Of a stretch of 64,000 bases of DNA, positions 1-7,790 are shown piece by piece. Numbering within the stretch: the stretch's first letter is position 1; every line of letters begins with the position of its first letter. The position numbers and the translations under genes are program-made. The notes under the pieces were generated by a model. The model saw only the letters and a list, made by a program, of their open reading frames with translations. It had not been told where the DNA came from and searched no databases. Source of the stretch: Sphingorhabdus sp. M41 (lineage in GTDB: Bacteria > Pseudomonadota > Alphaproteobacteria > Sphingomonadales > Sphingomonadaceae); NCBI RefSeq assembly GCF_001586275.1, contig NZ_CP014545.1:2010501-2074500 (forward strand). The letters are read 5' to 3'.

Positions 1-388
1 AATCGAGTTTGCCGAGCGCACTCACCACAGGGTCCTTGATCGAATTCTGCCGATCAAAGCGCGCCCGGACGACCGGACCGAGAATGAAGTCAACTTTCGC
101 TCCTTCGCGATCAGGAATGAAATCGAGCGCAATGCCCGGACCACGCGGCTGGAAGTCGATACCGCCGATGCTGCCCAGAACAACCGGTAACGGGGAGATG
201 GTGTAATCGTCTGATCCCTCATAGCTGGAACCAACCGCCACCCCGATGCCTGCGGTCAGATAGTCGCCATCAAAGACAGACTTTTCGGCTGGCATAAGGG
301 CCGGGTCTTCCTGCGCCAGAAGCGGAGAAGACAGACCAAGACCGATCGAAAACAAGGCGGCACTGCGAAATATGTTCGAATTTTTCAA
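1..388 (-). CDS. MipA/OmpV family outer membrane protein (C-terminus off window)
   Basis: The minus frame opens with TTG at 388 behind a GGGGA Shine-Dalgarno seven bases upstream and runs off the left edge, so only about 129 N-terminal residues are seen. A short basic N-region and a hydrophobic core ending SSPLLAQ look like a Sec signal peptide. The mature start has DYLTAGIGVAVGSSYEGSDDY followed by PLPVVLGSIGG, the pattern of the MipA/OmpV beta-barrel family (scaffold for murein enzymes in E. coli MipA). No in-frame ATG lies before the signal peptide, which supports the TTG start. The family call rests on the N-terminal motif only; exact function is unknown. Confidence 0.72.
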   Translation of the reverse strand, partial: MKNSNIFRSAALFSIGLGLSSPLLAQEDPALMPAEKSVFDGDYLTAGIGVAVGSSYEGSDDYTISPLPVVLGSIGGIDFQPRGPGIALDFIPDREGAKVDFILGPVVRARFDRQNSIKDPVVSALGKLD

Positions 389-486
389 GATTGGTTCCCC
401 ACTGGTTGCGTAACGGTTGTACGCGCGGACGGCTCAACAGTTCCATCCCTAGTATAGGGCTCCATTCTATTTATGGTAAAGCGCAG

Positions 487-1866
487 TTATTCCGGCAAGC
501 CCTGTTCAAGCACCGCCTGCAGGGCTGCAAAACAGCGCTGGTCGACCGCCGAGCCCACTTCGCCTTGCAAAATTTCCATCGCTTTTTCGGACGACATCGC
601 CGACCGATAGGGCCGGTCCGCAGTAAGTGCGTCATAAATATCGGCCACGGTGATGATGCGAGATTCCAACCCAATGCTGCGTTCGTCCAGACCGAGCGGA
701 TATCCCTTGCCATCCAGTCGCTCGTGATGCGAACCGGCGATCATCGCCATGTCGCTCATCACGCCAATCTGGCCCAGGATATTGGTGGTGTGCTGTGCAT
801 GGCCCTGCATGGCTTGCCACTCCTCAGCATCCAGCTTGCCCGGTTTTTCCAGGATAGCGCTGCTGACGCCCAATTTCCCGACATCATGCAGGGTTGCGGC
901 GCGGCGCAGCGCCCGGCGGCGTCGATCATCCATACCCAGTTTTTCGGCAATCTTGTCAGCGATCACCCCGACGCGTTCGCTGTGGCCGGCGGTAAACGGG
1001 CTTTTGGCATCGATGACCCGGCCAAAGGCCAGGCTGATGTCGTCGAGATAATTCTCGTCTACGGTGATATATTGCGCTGCCGGTTCAAGCGCCCATAATT
1101 GTTCGGGCAGATCGTCGAGCGCCAGTTCTTCCCAGAAACCACTGGCATCTGACAATTTCTCGAATAGCGCGCATAGCTGCGGATCGAGCCAGCTTCCCGA
1201 CCGATTACGAATTTCTGCAAGCGCAGCGTCCTTGCCTCTTGCGCTGTAAAATACATCGGCGACCTGCGCCAAAAGCGCTATCCGGCCGCCGAGATGAATA
1301 TCGGTCCCGGCCACGCCCAGCGGCAAGCCGCTGCCGTCCCAATGTTCATCGAGATGCAAAATGGCCTGAGCAACATCTTCGGAAAAGCGCAATTGCCGGG
1401 CGATATCGGCACCGCGCTCACAACGGGTCGCCATCATCTCGGTCAATATGGCGCCGCCATTTTCGGCAATATTGCCAAGCGCCTGTTCGCGTACATCGGC
1501 CTCAGCGTCTGCGCCGACGGCGGTGGCAATATATTCGCCAAGATCTTCAGGCCGCGGGCCAAGCAGCTTGAAGTCACGCTTGAGCTTGCGATCGTCGCCG
1601 ACAAACAACTCGCTGACCCGGGCGGCATTGCTGCTACAGCCGAGATCCTTGAGCAGCACCGCATAATAGACATCGCGCAAGGCCTCGCCTTTCATCCCCA
1701 GCGCCATCGCTATCTGGGTACCAATCCAGCAAGCCCGAATACTATGACCAGCGGTCTGCCCTTCGGTCAGGTCCAGCGCATAGGAAAATGCTCCCAGAAT
1801 TTCTGACAATCGCGATTTGTCGAAACTGTCATTCTGGTCAAAAACCGAAAACCTGGACTGATACAC
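487..1866 (-). CDS. HD-GYP domain cyclic-di-GMP phosphodiesterase, with degenerate N-terminal HD domain
   Basis: A 459-aa cytosolic protein with two HD-type halves. The C-terminal half has the full HD-GYP set: H327-D328 in TLHDVGKLG and HHERLDGKGYP at 380-390, plus AGHSERVG near 293. HD-GYP proteins hydrolyse cyclic di-GMP to pGpG or GMP. The N-terminal half repeats the layout but is worn: LLKDLGC at 71-77 in place of the HD pair and HWDGSGLP at 175-182 in place of HHExxDGxGYP, so it is probably regulatory. No receiver domain or membrane segment is visible. It stands alone on its strand next to the MipA gene. The substrate is inferred from the family. Confidence 0.85.
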   Translation of the reverse strand: MYQSRFSVFDQNDSFDKSRLSEILGAFSYALDLTEGQTAGHSIRACWIGTQIAMALGMKGEALRDVYYAVLLKDLGCSSNAARVSELFVGDDRKLKRDFKLLGPRPEDLGEYIATAVGADAEADVREQALGNIAENGGAILTEMMATRCERGADIARQLRFSEDVAQAILHLDEHWDGSGLPLGVAGTDIHLGGRIALLAQVADVFYSARGKDAALAEIRNRSGSWLDPQLCALFEKLSDASGFWEELALDDLPEQLWALEPAAQYITVDENYLDDISLAFGRVIDAKSPFTAGHSERVGVIADKIAEKLGMDDRRRRALRRAATLHDVGKLGVSSAILEKPGKLDAEEWQAMQGHAQHTTNILGQIGVMSDMAMIAGSHHERLDGKGYPLGLDERSIGLESRIITVADIYDALTADRPYRSAMSSEKAMEILQGEVGSAVDQRCFAALQAVLEQGLPE

Positions 1867-1936
1867 TTGCCATTACTCCTAGCCTGTCGCGACAGAATGC
1901 CGTCAGAATACTAGTGAACGGTTAATTTCTGCCGGA

Positions 1937-2446
1937 TTACAGGATATATTTCATGCGCACCGCATAATGCGCGTCATCGGCTCCCACGGTAAACTGCGCC
2001 GATTTGAATTTGGGCGGGCCCATGCCGATTTTGGGGTTGCGGGAAAAGCCAAACCCTTCGCGCGGCAGGAACAGCCTGAGGTCCATTTTTCCGTTGGAAT
2101 TTTCGTCATGAACCAGCGCCACGGCGTAAGTGCCTGGTTTCACCCCGGGAATCTGAATATTGCCGGCGTCGGTTGCCGAAACCTTCAGCTTGCGGGCTTT
2201 TTTATCCTTGCTGCAGTCCGGGAAATAGTCCGGATTTGCGCTCAAGCAGACCAGCACATTGCCCTTTTCCGAACGCAAACCGGTTATGTCGAGACCAATC
2301 GAGGCTGAAACCGCCGGCGCAATCGCTATCGGCGCTTCACTCGCGGATGCGCTTGCTGCCAGCAGCAGCGCCGAAACTGCGCCCAAGATCGGCAAGCCCG
2401 ATGTCGGTGCCGCAGATCTTGTCCCAAAAGCGAAAATATAAGCCAT
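1937..2446 (-). CDS. DUF2141 domain secreted protein
   Basis: About 169 aa, with a hydrophobic signal-like stretch (LPILGAVSALLLAASASA) followed by a compact domain with VLVCLSANPDYFPDC, GTYAVALVHDENSNGKMD, GFGFSRNPKIGMGPPKF, the hallmark series of DUF2141. Family members are periplasmic or outer-surface proteins of unknown role and often sit beside carotenoid genes in sphingomonads. The gene overlaps the 3' end of the upstream hydroxylase by about 110 bases if ATG 2446 is used, so translation is probably coupled. The GAGG before this ATG is also coding sequence of the hydroxylase, and a TTG at 2395 is an alternative start. Start uncertain, family call firm. Confidence 0.75.
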   Translation of the reverse strand: MAYIFAFGTRSAAPTSGLPILGAVSALLLAASASASEAPIAIAPAVSASIGLDITGLRSEKGNVLVCLSANPDYFPDCSKDKKARKLKVSATDAGNIQIPGVKPGTYAVALVHDENSNGKMDLRLFLPREGFGFSRNPKIGMGPPKFKSAQFTVGADDAHYAVRMKYIL

Positions 2447-3122
2447 AATTACCTCTATAAGCGTCATGGTGTTTTTCATGATGGGTCGCGGTTATGAGCC
2501 AAGCTCCTAACCTGCCCTGAACAAGCCAGCGCGGGAACATCTCCCATCCCATGTGATTGGAGACGCCCATAACGGTCATGGTCAACAATACCAGTCCTAA
2601 AACGCCGACATGAATCGGTATCGCGATTACCAGAGCCGGAATAACGACAGCGCCGCTAATCGCCTCGACCGGATGGAAACTCATCGCCGCCCATGCGGTT
2701 GGAGGACGACTTTCGTGGTGCACCGCATGGGCAAGCTTGAACCATTGTGGCCGATGAAACAGCCGGTGCGTCCAGTAGAACCATGTGTCGTGCAGGAATA
2801 GATAGAGGAAGAAAGACAGGGGCAGATACCAATAGGAATATGTGCCTGGATCGGTATAAATCTTGGTCCAGCCTGCATTCTGCCAGCCCCATGCGACAAT
2901 CCCGGCGGGAATGCCGTAAATCGCGGCGGATAGCAGAGACCAGCGGATTTCGCGCCCCATCTGGAGCTTCAGCTTGTCATATTGACCGGGGTGGACGCGC
3001 TGGGTCAGCCAGGCAAAAAAGCCGCTGCTGAGCAGATAGCGTCCGCCAACGATCAGCGTCATGGCGATCGCGGAAATCAGAACAGGAAGAGCATATTCCA
3101 TCGGCAGGGAATATGACGCCAA
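2337..3122 (-). CDS. Sterol desaturase / fatty acid hydroxylase superfamily membrane protein
   Basis: A 261-aa integral membrane protein with the histidine clusters of the FA_hydroxylase superfamily: HDTWFYWTHRLFH, HAVHHES and THHEKHHD, which bind a di-iron centre for O2-dependent hydroxylation or desaturation. Hydrophobic segments occur at the N-terminus, around residues 45-65, 90-110 and 155-185. It is divergent from crtY and shares the 94-bp gap, so it may hydroxylate a carotenoid ring in place of a canonical CrtZ (inference). It is longer than usual CrtZ (about 160-175 aa). Its C-terminal tail after FWDKICGTD overlaps the DUF2141 gene. Alternative start at Met8 (3101). Substrate not determinable from sequence. 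Confidence 0.75.
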   Translation of the reverse strand: MASYSLPMEYALPVLISAIAMTLIVGGRYLLSSGFFAWLTQRVHPGQYDKLKLQMGREIRWSLLSAAIYGIPAGIVAWGWQNAGWTKIYTDPGTYSYWYLPLSFFLYLFLHDTWFYWTHRLFHRPQWFKLAHAVHHESRPPTAWAAMSFHPVEAISGAVVIPALVIAIPIHVGVLGLVLLTMTVMGVSNHMGWEMFPRWLVQGRLGAWLITATHHEKHHDAYRGNYGLYFRFWDKICGTDIGLADLGRSFGAAAGSKRIRE

Positions 3123-3216
3123 TCATCGGGGAGCAAGGTCTAAAGCTTCAATCAGCTACCTGCTTTCAGACAGGCTTTCCCCTGCCTTCGCCATCGGCTA
3201 AGACAAGGTGATGTCG

Positions 3217-4383
3217 ATGAACGCCACCCGATCAAAGCCGTATGATTTGGCAATCGCCGGTGGTGGTCTGGCCGGCGGGCTGGTGGCGCTGGCTCTCGCA
3301 AAATTGCGGCCCGATCTCGATATTGTCCTGATCGAAGCCGAGAATAATTTCGGCGGCAACCATATCTGGTCTTTTTTTGAAAGCGACGTCGAACCGGAGC
3401 ATCGCTGGCTCGTCGATCCGCTGATCTCCCGCCAGTGGGACAGCTATGACGTGCATTTCCCGAAATATAGCCGTCGTCTCGGCAACGGCTATTATTCGAT
3501 CGAGTCCAAAAATCTCGACCGCGAGTTACGCAAGCGGGTGCCTTCGAAGTCGCTGGTTAACGGACAAAAAGCCGAGACAGTTGAAAATGGCCGGGTTCAG
3601 CTGGCGAATGGCACGATATTGAAGGCGCAAGCGGTGCTGGATGTCCGCGGCGGCGGAGATATTTCGGCACTGGAAACCGGCTGGCAGAAATTTTGCGGTC
3701 AGATGCTGAAGCTGGCAAAACCGCATGGGCTTGATCGCCCTATCATCATGGATGCCACCGTCGAGCAAATTGACGGCTATCGCTTCATCTACTGTCTGCC
3801 ATTCAGCGACACCGAGGTTTTTGTCGAAGACACTTATTATTCTGATACTCCGGACCTCGACAGCACAACCTCTCATGCCCGGATCGCCGACTATGCAGGC
3901 GCGCAAGGATGGGACATCGATGCGGTCCTTAGCGCAGAAAAAGGCCAACTTCCGGTCATTTACGGTGGCGACTTTGAGGCGTTCTGGCAGGCCAATGCAG
4001 GCGTCGATGCCCGAGCGGGAGCAAGAGCGGCGCTGATCCAGCCGATCACCAGCTATTCGCTGCCGATGGCGGTCAGGACCGCGGTGCTGATTGCCGATAT
4101 GTCTGAAATCAACCAGCAGAAATTAGACAGAATACTGCACGATCTGGCGCGGCAACACTGGAAAAAGGGCAAATTTTACCGTCTGCTCTGCGCCTTCCTG
4201 TTTCTGGGTGCTGACCCCGAGAAACGTTACAAGACACTGGAACATACATATGCCAAGGACGAACAATTGCTTGCCCGTTTCTATGCCGGCAAATCGACCA
4301 TCATGGATCAGGCCAGCCTGCTGAGCGGCAGGCCTCCCATTCCGATTTTCCGCGCAATCCCGCTCTTGTTAAAATATAGATGA
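3217..4383 (+). CDS. crtY: Lycopene beta-cyclase CrtY
   Basis: A 388-aa flavoprotein of the CrtY family that cyclises both ends of lycopene to beta-carotene at the cytoplasmic membrane. The N-terminal dinucleotide fold is seen as DLAIAGGGLAGGLVALAL (10-27), the mid-region has FVEDTYYSD near 202-210, a conserved CrtY motif, and PITSYSLPMAVR follows. ATG 3217 is chosen because AAGG lies eight bases upstream; GTG 3208 and ATG 3211 are in-frame alternatives too close to it. It is first in the crtY-crtI-crtB run, with crtI 13 bases downstream. Length matches the family. Confidence 0.93.
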   Translation: MNATRSKPYDLAIAGGGLAGGLVALALAKLRPDLDIVLIEAENNFGGNHIWSFFESDVEPEHRWLVDPLISRQWDSYDVHFPKYSRRLGNGYYSIESKNLDRELRKRVPSKSLVNGQKAETVENGRVQLANGTILKAQAVLDVRGGGDISALETGWQKFCGQMLKLAKPHGLDRPIIMDATVEQIDGYRFIYCLPFSDTEVFVEDTYYSDTPDLDSTTSHARIADYAGAQGWDIDAVLSAEKGQLPVIYGGDFEAFWQANAGVDARAGARAALIQPITSYSLPMAVRTAVLIADMSEINQQKLDRILHDLARQHWKKGKFYRLLCAFLFLGADPEKRYKTLEHTYAKDEQLLARFYAGKSTIMDQASLLSGRPPIPIFRAIPLLLKYR

Positions 4384-4396
4384 GTCTGATTATTCG

Positions 4397-5908
4397 ATGA
4401 ATGAAGTTGCAAAATCCCAGAGTGAATTGTTCAAGAAAGCGGCCGTGGTCGGTTCCGGCTTTGGCGGCCTGGCGCTCGCGATCCGGCTGCAATCCGCCGG
4501 CATTCAGACGACTATATTGGAAGGCCGCGACAAGCCGGGCGGGCGGGCTTATTATTGGGAGAAAGAAGGCTTTATCTTCGACGGCGGCCCGACCGTTATC
4601 ACCGACCCGGATTGCCTGTCGCAGCTGTGGGAATTGACCGGAAATGACATGGCCAAGGATATCGAACTGATGCCGGTATCGCCATTCTACCGGCTGAACT
4701 GGCCGGACGGTACGAATTTCGATTATGTCAACGATCCGCAGGAGCTTTACGCCAATATCGCGGCGATCGAGCCTGATGATGTCGAGGGTTACAAGAAATT
4801 CCTCGAATATAGCGGCGGGCTTTACGAGGAGGGCTATGTCAAGCTCGGCACCAAGGCGTTTCTCGATTTCAAATCGATGATCAAGGCGGCCCCTGCCCTG
4901 ATGAAATATGAAGCCTATCGTTCGGTCTATTCCAAAGTGTCCGGCTTTGTGAAAAACGAAAAATTGCGCGAGTTTCTGTCCTTTCAATCGCTGCTGGTCG
5001 GCGGCAATCCGATGAAGACCAGCGCGATTTACGGCCTGATCCACAAGCTGGAGCGGCTTGGCGGTGTCTGGTTTGCCAAGGGCGGAACCAATATGCTGGT
5101 CTCGGCGATGGTCAAGCATTTCGAACGGATTGGCGGGGTGATCCGGCTCAACGATCCGGTGACCAGGATCGATACGATCGGCGATCGGGCATCGGGCGTC
5201 ACCTGCAAATCAGGCTGGAGCGAACGCTTTGACGCGGTCGCCACCAACGCCGATGTCATGCACAGCTATCGCGACCTGCTTGGTCACAAACATCGCAGCG
5301 CGACCGTTACCGAGAAGCTGAAGAAGAAGAAATATTCGCCATCGCTCTTCGTCGTCCATTTTGGCGTGAAGGGAAGCTGGCCGGGCATCCCGCATCATAT
5401 GATCCTGTTCGGACCGCGCTACAAAGGCCTGCTCGCGGATATCTATGACAATGGCGTGCTGCCCAGCGACTTCTCGCTCTATCTCCATCACCCGACGGTC
5501 ACCGATCCGGCAATGGCCCCCGAAGGTCATAGCACCTTCTACGTGCTCGCGCCGGTGCCGCATCAGGGCAAGCTGCCGATCGACTGGGAAGTCATGGGCC
5601 CGATTTACAAGAAGCGCATATTGGATGAGATCGGCCATCGGCTGATCCCCGACATTCATGACCGTATCGTCACCAGTTTTCACTATACGCCACAGGATTT
5701 CGGCAGTGATCTCAATGCCCATCTCGGCAGCGCATTCAGCCTCGAGCCGCTGCTCACACAAAGCGCGTGGTTCCGGGTGCATAATCGCGACGATGTGATC
5801 GACAATCTCTATTTTGTCGGTGCCGGCACTCATCCCGGGGCCGGAATCCCGGGCGTAGTCGGCAGCGCCAAGGCAACCGCCGAACTGATGCTGGAGGATC
5901 TGGCGTGA
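4397..5908 (+). CDS. crtI: Phytoene desaturase CrtI
   Basis: A 503-aa FAD-dependent desaturase converting phytoene to lycopene (four desaturations in typical bacterial CrtI). N-terminal FAD fold KKAAVVGSGFGGLALAIRL, then GRDKPGGRAYYWEKEGFIFDGGPTVI; C-terminal signature LYFVGAGTHPGAGIPGVVGSAKATA, the bacterial-type phytoene desaturase motif. Length is normal. It follows crtY closely and precedes crtB with a 75-base gap holding a dispersed palindromic repeat. The number of desaturation steps cannot be read from sequence, but with CrtY and CrtB the pathway to beta-carotene is complete if GGPP is supplied elsewhere. Confidence 0.95.
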   Translation: MNEVAKSQSELFKKAAVVGSGFGGLALAIRLQSAGIQTTILEGRDKPGGRAYYWEKEGFIFDGGPTVITDPDCLSQLWELTGNDMAKDIELMPVSPFYRLNWPDGTNFDYVNDPQELYANIAAIEPDDVEGYKKFLEYSGGLYEEGYVKLGTKAFLDFKSMIKAAPALMKYEAYRSVYSKVSGFVKNEKLREFLSFQSLLVGGNPMKTSAIYGLIHKLERLGGVWFAKGGTNMLVSAMVKHFERIGGVIRLNDPVTRIDTIGDRASGVTCKSGWSERFDAVATNADVMHSYRDLLGHKHRSATVTEKLKKKKYSPSLFVVHFGVKGSWPGIPHHMILFGPRYKGLLADIYDNGVLPSDFSLYLHHPTVTDPAMAPEGHSTFYVLAPVPHQGKLPIDWEVMGPIYKKRILDEIGHRLIPDIHDRIVTSFHYTPQDFGSDLNAHLGSAFSLEPLLTQSAWFRVHNRDDVIDNLYFVGAGTHPGAGIPGVVGSAKATAELMLEDLA

Positions 5909-5951
5909 GGGATAAGCCCGTCAAACCGAACCATCTGGCCGAGAAGCGCAT

Positions 5952-5975
5952 TTCGACAAGCTCAGCACGAACGGT
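5952..5975 (+). repeat. REP-like element (TTCGACAAGCTCAGCACGAACGGT type)
   Basis: A copy of the short semi-palindromic element TTCGACAAGCTCAGCACGAA lies in the crtI-crtB gap, 8 bases before the crtB start. Related units are at 7713-7740 and 7760-7784. Such units are dispersed in intergenic DNA of many sphingomonads (known from general experience, not searched here). Confidence 0.7.
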
Positions 5976-5983
5976 ATAATCCC

Positions 5984-6919
5984 ATGAATCGTACCAATCT
6001 CGTCATTCACGCCAGGACCAGCATAGAACGCGGGTCAAAATCCTTCGCCCGGGCGTCAAAGCTCTTTGCGAAGCAGACCCGCGAGCGAGCCTGGCTGCTT
6101 TATTACTGGTGCCGCGCTTGCGATGATCTTGCTGACGGTCAGGATCATGGTCATGGTATGTCGACGGTACACAATCCGGAGAAAACCATTGCAGCGATGC
6201 GGATGATGACTGCGCGCGCGCATGGCGGCGAGCAGACCGGCAATCCCCCGTTTGATGCTTTCGGAGTCGTCGCGCAAGAATGCCATATTCCAAAATATTT
6301 CGCCGATGACATGATCGACGGATTTGCGCTGGATGCCCATGGCTGGCGACCGGAAAGTGAAGCGGATCTGTTTCAATATTGCTATCATGTCGCGGGCGCG
6401 GTCGGCTGCATGATGGCCGTGGTTATGGGCGTTTCGGCAAGAGATCAGGAGATACTCGATCGCGCCTGTGATCTGGGGCTGGCCTTCCAGCTGGCGAATA
6501 TTGCACGCGATGTCGCCGAGGATGCCCAGGCGGGCAGATGCTATTTACCGAAAACCTGGCTGGCCGAAGCGCGCATTGACCCCGATCATATCATGGATCC
6601 CGCCCGCCGGGACGCATTGATCCTGCTGATCAACCGGCTTTGTGATCTCGCCGGAGAATATGAAATTTCTGCGCGTGTGGGCGCATCAAGCCTGCCTTTC
6701 CGGTCGCGCTGGGCGGTGCTGGCAGCAGCCGGCATTTATGGCGATATTGCGCGGGAAATCAAAAAGAGCGACGGCGCTTCGCTTGATCGGCGAATTTACA
6801 CAGGCAAGGGCAAAAAACTGGGCTGGATAGTGAAAGCCTTTGGTCAGGCACTGATCAAATCGGGCCGGACCGACCGTCAGGGGCTCTGGACAAGACCGCG
6901 GGCGATCCGTCCCGCTTAG
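5984..6919 (+). CDS. crtB: Phytoene synthase CrtB
   Basis: A 311-aa head-to-head prenyl synthase that condenses two GGPP to phytoene. Both aspartate-rich Mg-binding motifs are present: DDLAD at 47-51 and NIARDVAED at 172-180. YCYHVAGAVGCMM (132-144) and GRCYLP fit the squalene/phytoene synthase family. Last gene of the crtYIB run. Its stop overlaps the stop of the convergent CysQ-like gene by four bases, so no terminator separates them. The REP-like unit just upstream may alter crtI-crtB mRNA stability (inference). Confidence 0.94.
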   Translation: MNRTNLVIHARTSIERGSKSFARASKLFAKQTRERAWLLYYWCRACDDLADGQDHGHGMSTVHNPEKTIAAMRMMTARAHGGEQTGNPPFDAFGVVAQECHIPKYFADDMIDGFALDAHGWRPESEADLFQYCYHVAGAVGCMMAVVMGVSARDQEILDRACDLGLAFQLANIARDVAEDAQAGRCYLPKTWLAEARIDPDHIMDPARRDALILLINRLCDLAGEYEISARVGASSLPFRSRWAVLAAAGIYGDIAREIKKSDGASLDRRIYTGKGKKLGWIVKAFGQALIKSGRTDRQGLWTRPRAIRPA

Positions 6920-7704
6920 TGGCTGGCGCCGTTTTCGGTGACATATTTGCCGATCCGCTGCACGGCCTCTTGATATAGATTTTGCGAGCAGCACAATACG
7001 CCGAGCGCCTTGCCGTGGGTGCCGTTATAGACCAGCGTTTCACCGAGCGCATTGGTGACGCTGGCGCCGGCTTCGGCGGCAATGACATGGGCCGCCGCGA
7101 TATCCCATTCATGGCCCCAGCGAGTGGAAGCGACAACATCGGCCCGATCATCCGCAACCATCGCCATTCTTAGCGCGATACTGTTCGGCTTTGGCACGGC
7201 TGTCAGATGGATGTCCGGGGGCAGGATTTCAGCCGGGATCCGGCATCCCTCATATTGCTGGCGGCGGCTGGCGGTGAGCGCCCTGCCGTTGACTTCACTG
7301 TGACTACCCGCTTTGCCAACCCAGGTTTCCTCCATGGCCGGAGCGACGAGCACGCCGAAAACCGGGTCATCGCCATGCACCAGCGCCACCGAGATGCACC
7401 ATCCGGTCTTGCCGGCGACAAAATCCTTGGTACCGTCAATCGGGTCGACCACCCAGGTCAGCTCATCACCGGCACCGCTATGATCGATATGGGTTTCTTC
7501 GGAGAGCCAGCCGGCGGTTGGCACCAGCTTTTCCAGTTCGCTGCGCAAAAAGCGATCGACCGCCAAATCGGCGTCGCTGACAATCTGTCCCGGTGATTTG
7601 ATCCAGGTCTTGTCGGCTTTCCGGCCCAGTTTCCAGTCGCGCATGGCCAGCTCCCCGGCCTCCTGAGCGATTGCGATGACTCGTTCAAAATCCATGTCAG
7701 CCAC
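6916..7704 (-). CDS. cysQ: Inositol monophosphatase family protein, probably 3'(2'),5'-bisphosphate nucleotidase CysQ
   Basis: A 262-aa Mg-dependent phosphatase of the IMPase superfamily. Metal-binding motifs: SEE at 68-70, WVVDPIDGTKDF at 84-95, and GHEWDIAAAHVIAAEAGA in the C-terminal half. The PIDGTKDF variant is typical of CysQ-like enzymes, which remove the 3' phosphate from PAP formed in sulfate assimilation. The start is GTG 7704 with GGAG seven bases upstream; ATG 7695 is three codons in. The Shine-Dalgarno directly abuts a REP-like unit. No sulfur genes are adjacent, so inositol phosphatase (SuhB-like) remains an alternative. Confidence 0.8.
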   Translation of the reverse strand: MADMDFERVIAIAQEAGELAMRDWKLGRKADKTWIKSPGQIVSDADLAVDRFLRSELEKLVPTAGWLSEETHIDHSGAGDELTWVVDPIDGTKDFVAGKTGWCISVALVHGDDPVFGVLVAPAMEETWVGKAGSHSEVNGRALTASRRQQYEGCRIPAEILPPDIHLTAVPKPNSIALRMAMVADDRADVVASTRWGHEWDIAAAHVIAAEAGASVTNALGETLVYNGTHGKALGVLCCSQNLYQEAVQRIGKYVTENGASH

Positions 7705-7712
7705 GAGTTTCT

Positions 7713-7784
7713 CCGTTAGCCCTGAGCTTGTCGAAGGGCCATTCCAGTCCGATAGGCGTGGTTCGACAGGCTCGCAACCTACGG
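7713..7784. repeat. Inverted pair of REP-like palindromic units
   Basis: CCGTTAGCCCTGAGCTTGTC runs from 7713 (unit to 7740), and an opposite-oriented relative, GGTTCGACAGGCTCGC, starts at 7760 (unit to 7784). They are separated by 19 bases, and both carry the GAGCnTGTCGAA core in mirror image, so the pair can fold as a large imperfect hairpin like a BIME. It lies between the PmbA and CysQ-like genes (both minus), where it could stabilise or attenuate read-through RNA. The CysQ-like Shine-Dalgarno sits at its edge. Confidence 0.7.
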
Positions 7785-7790
7785 TTTTGT

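Noticed and set aside
391-1806. Long plus-strand open frames opposite the HD-GYP gene
   Set aside because: They are antisense to a gene with complete catalytic motifs and lack ribosome sites or recognisable domains.
4301-5119. 272-codon minus frame opposite crtI
   Set aside because: Antisense of a well-supported desaturase gene; no family motif.
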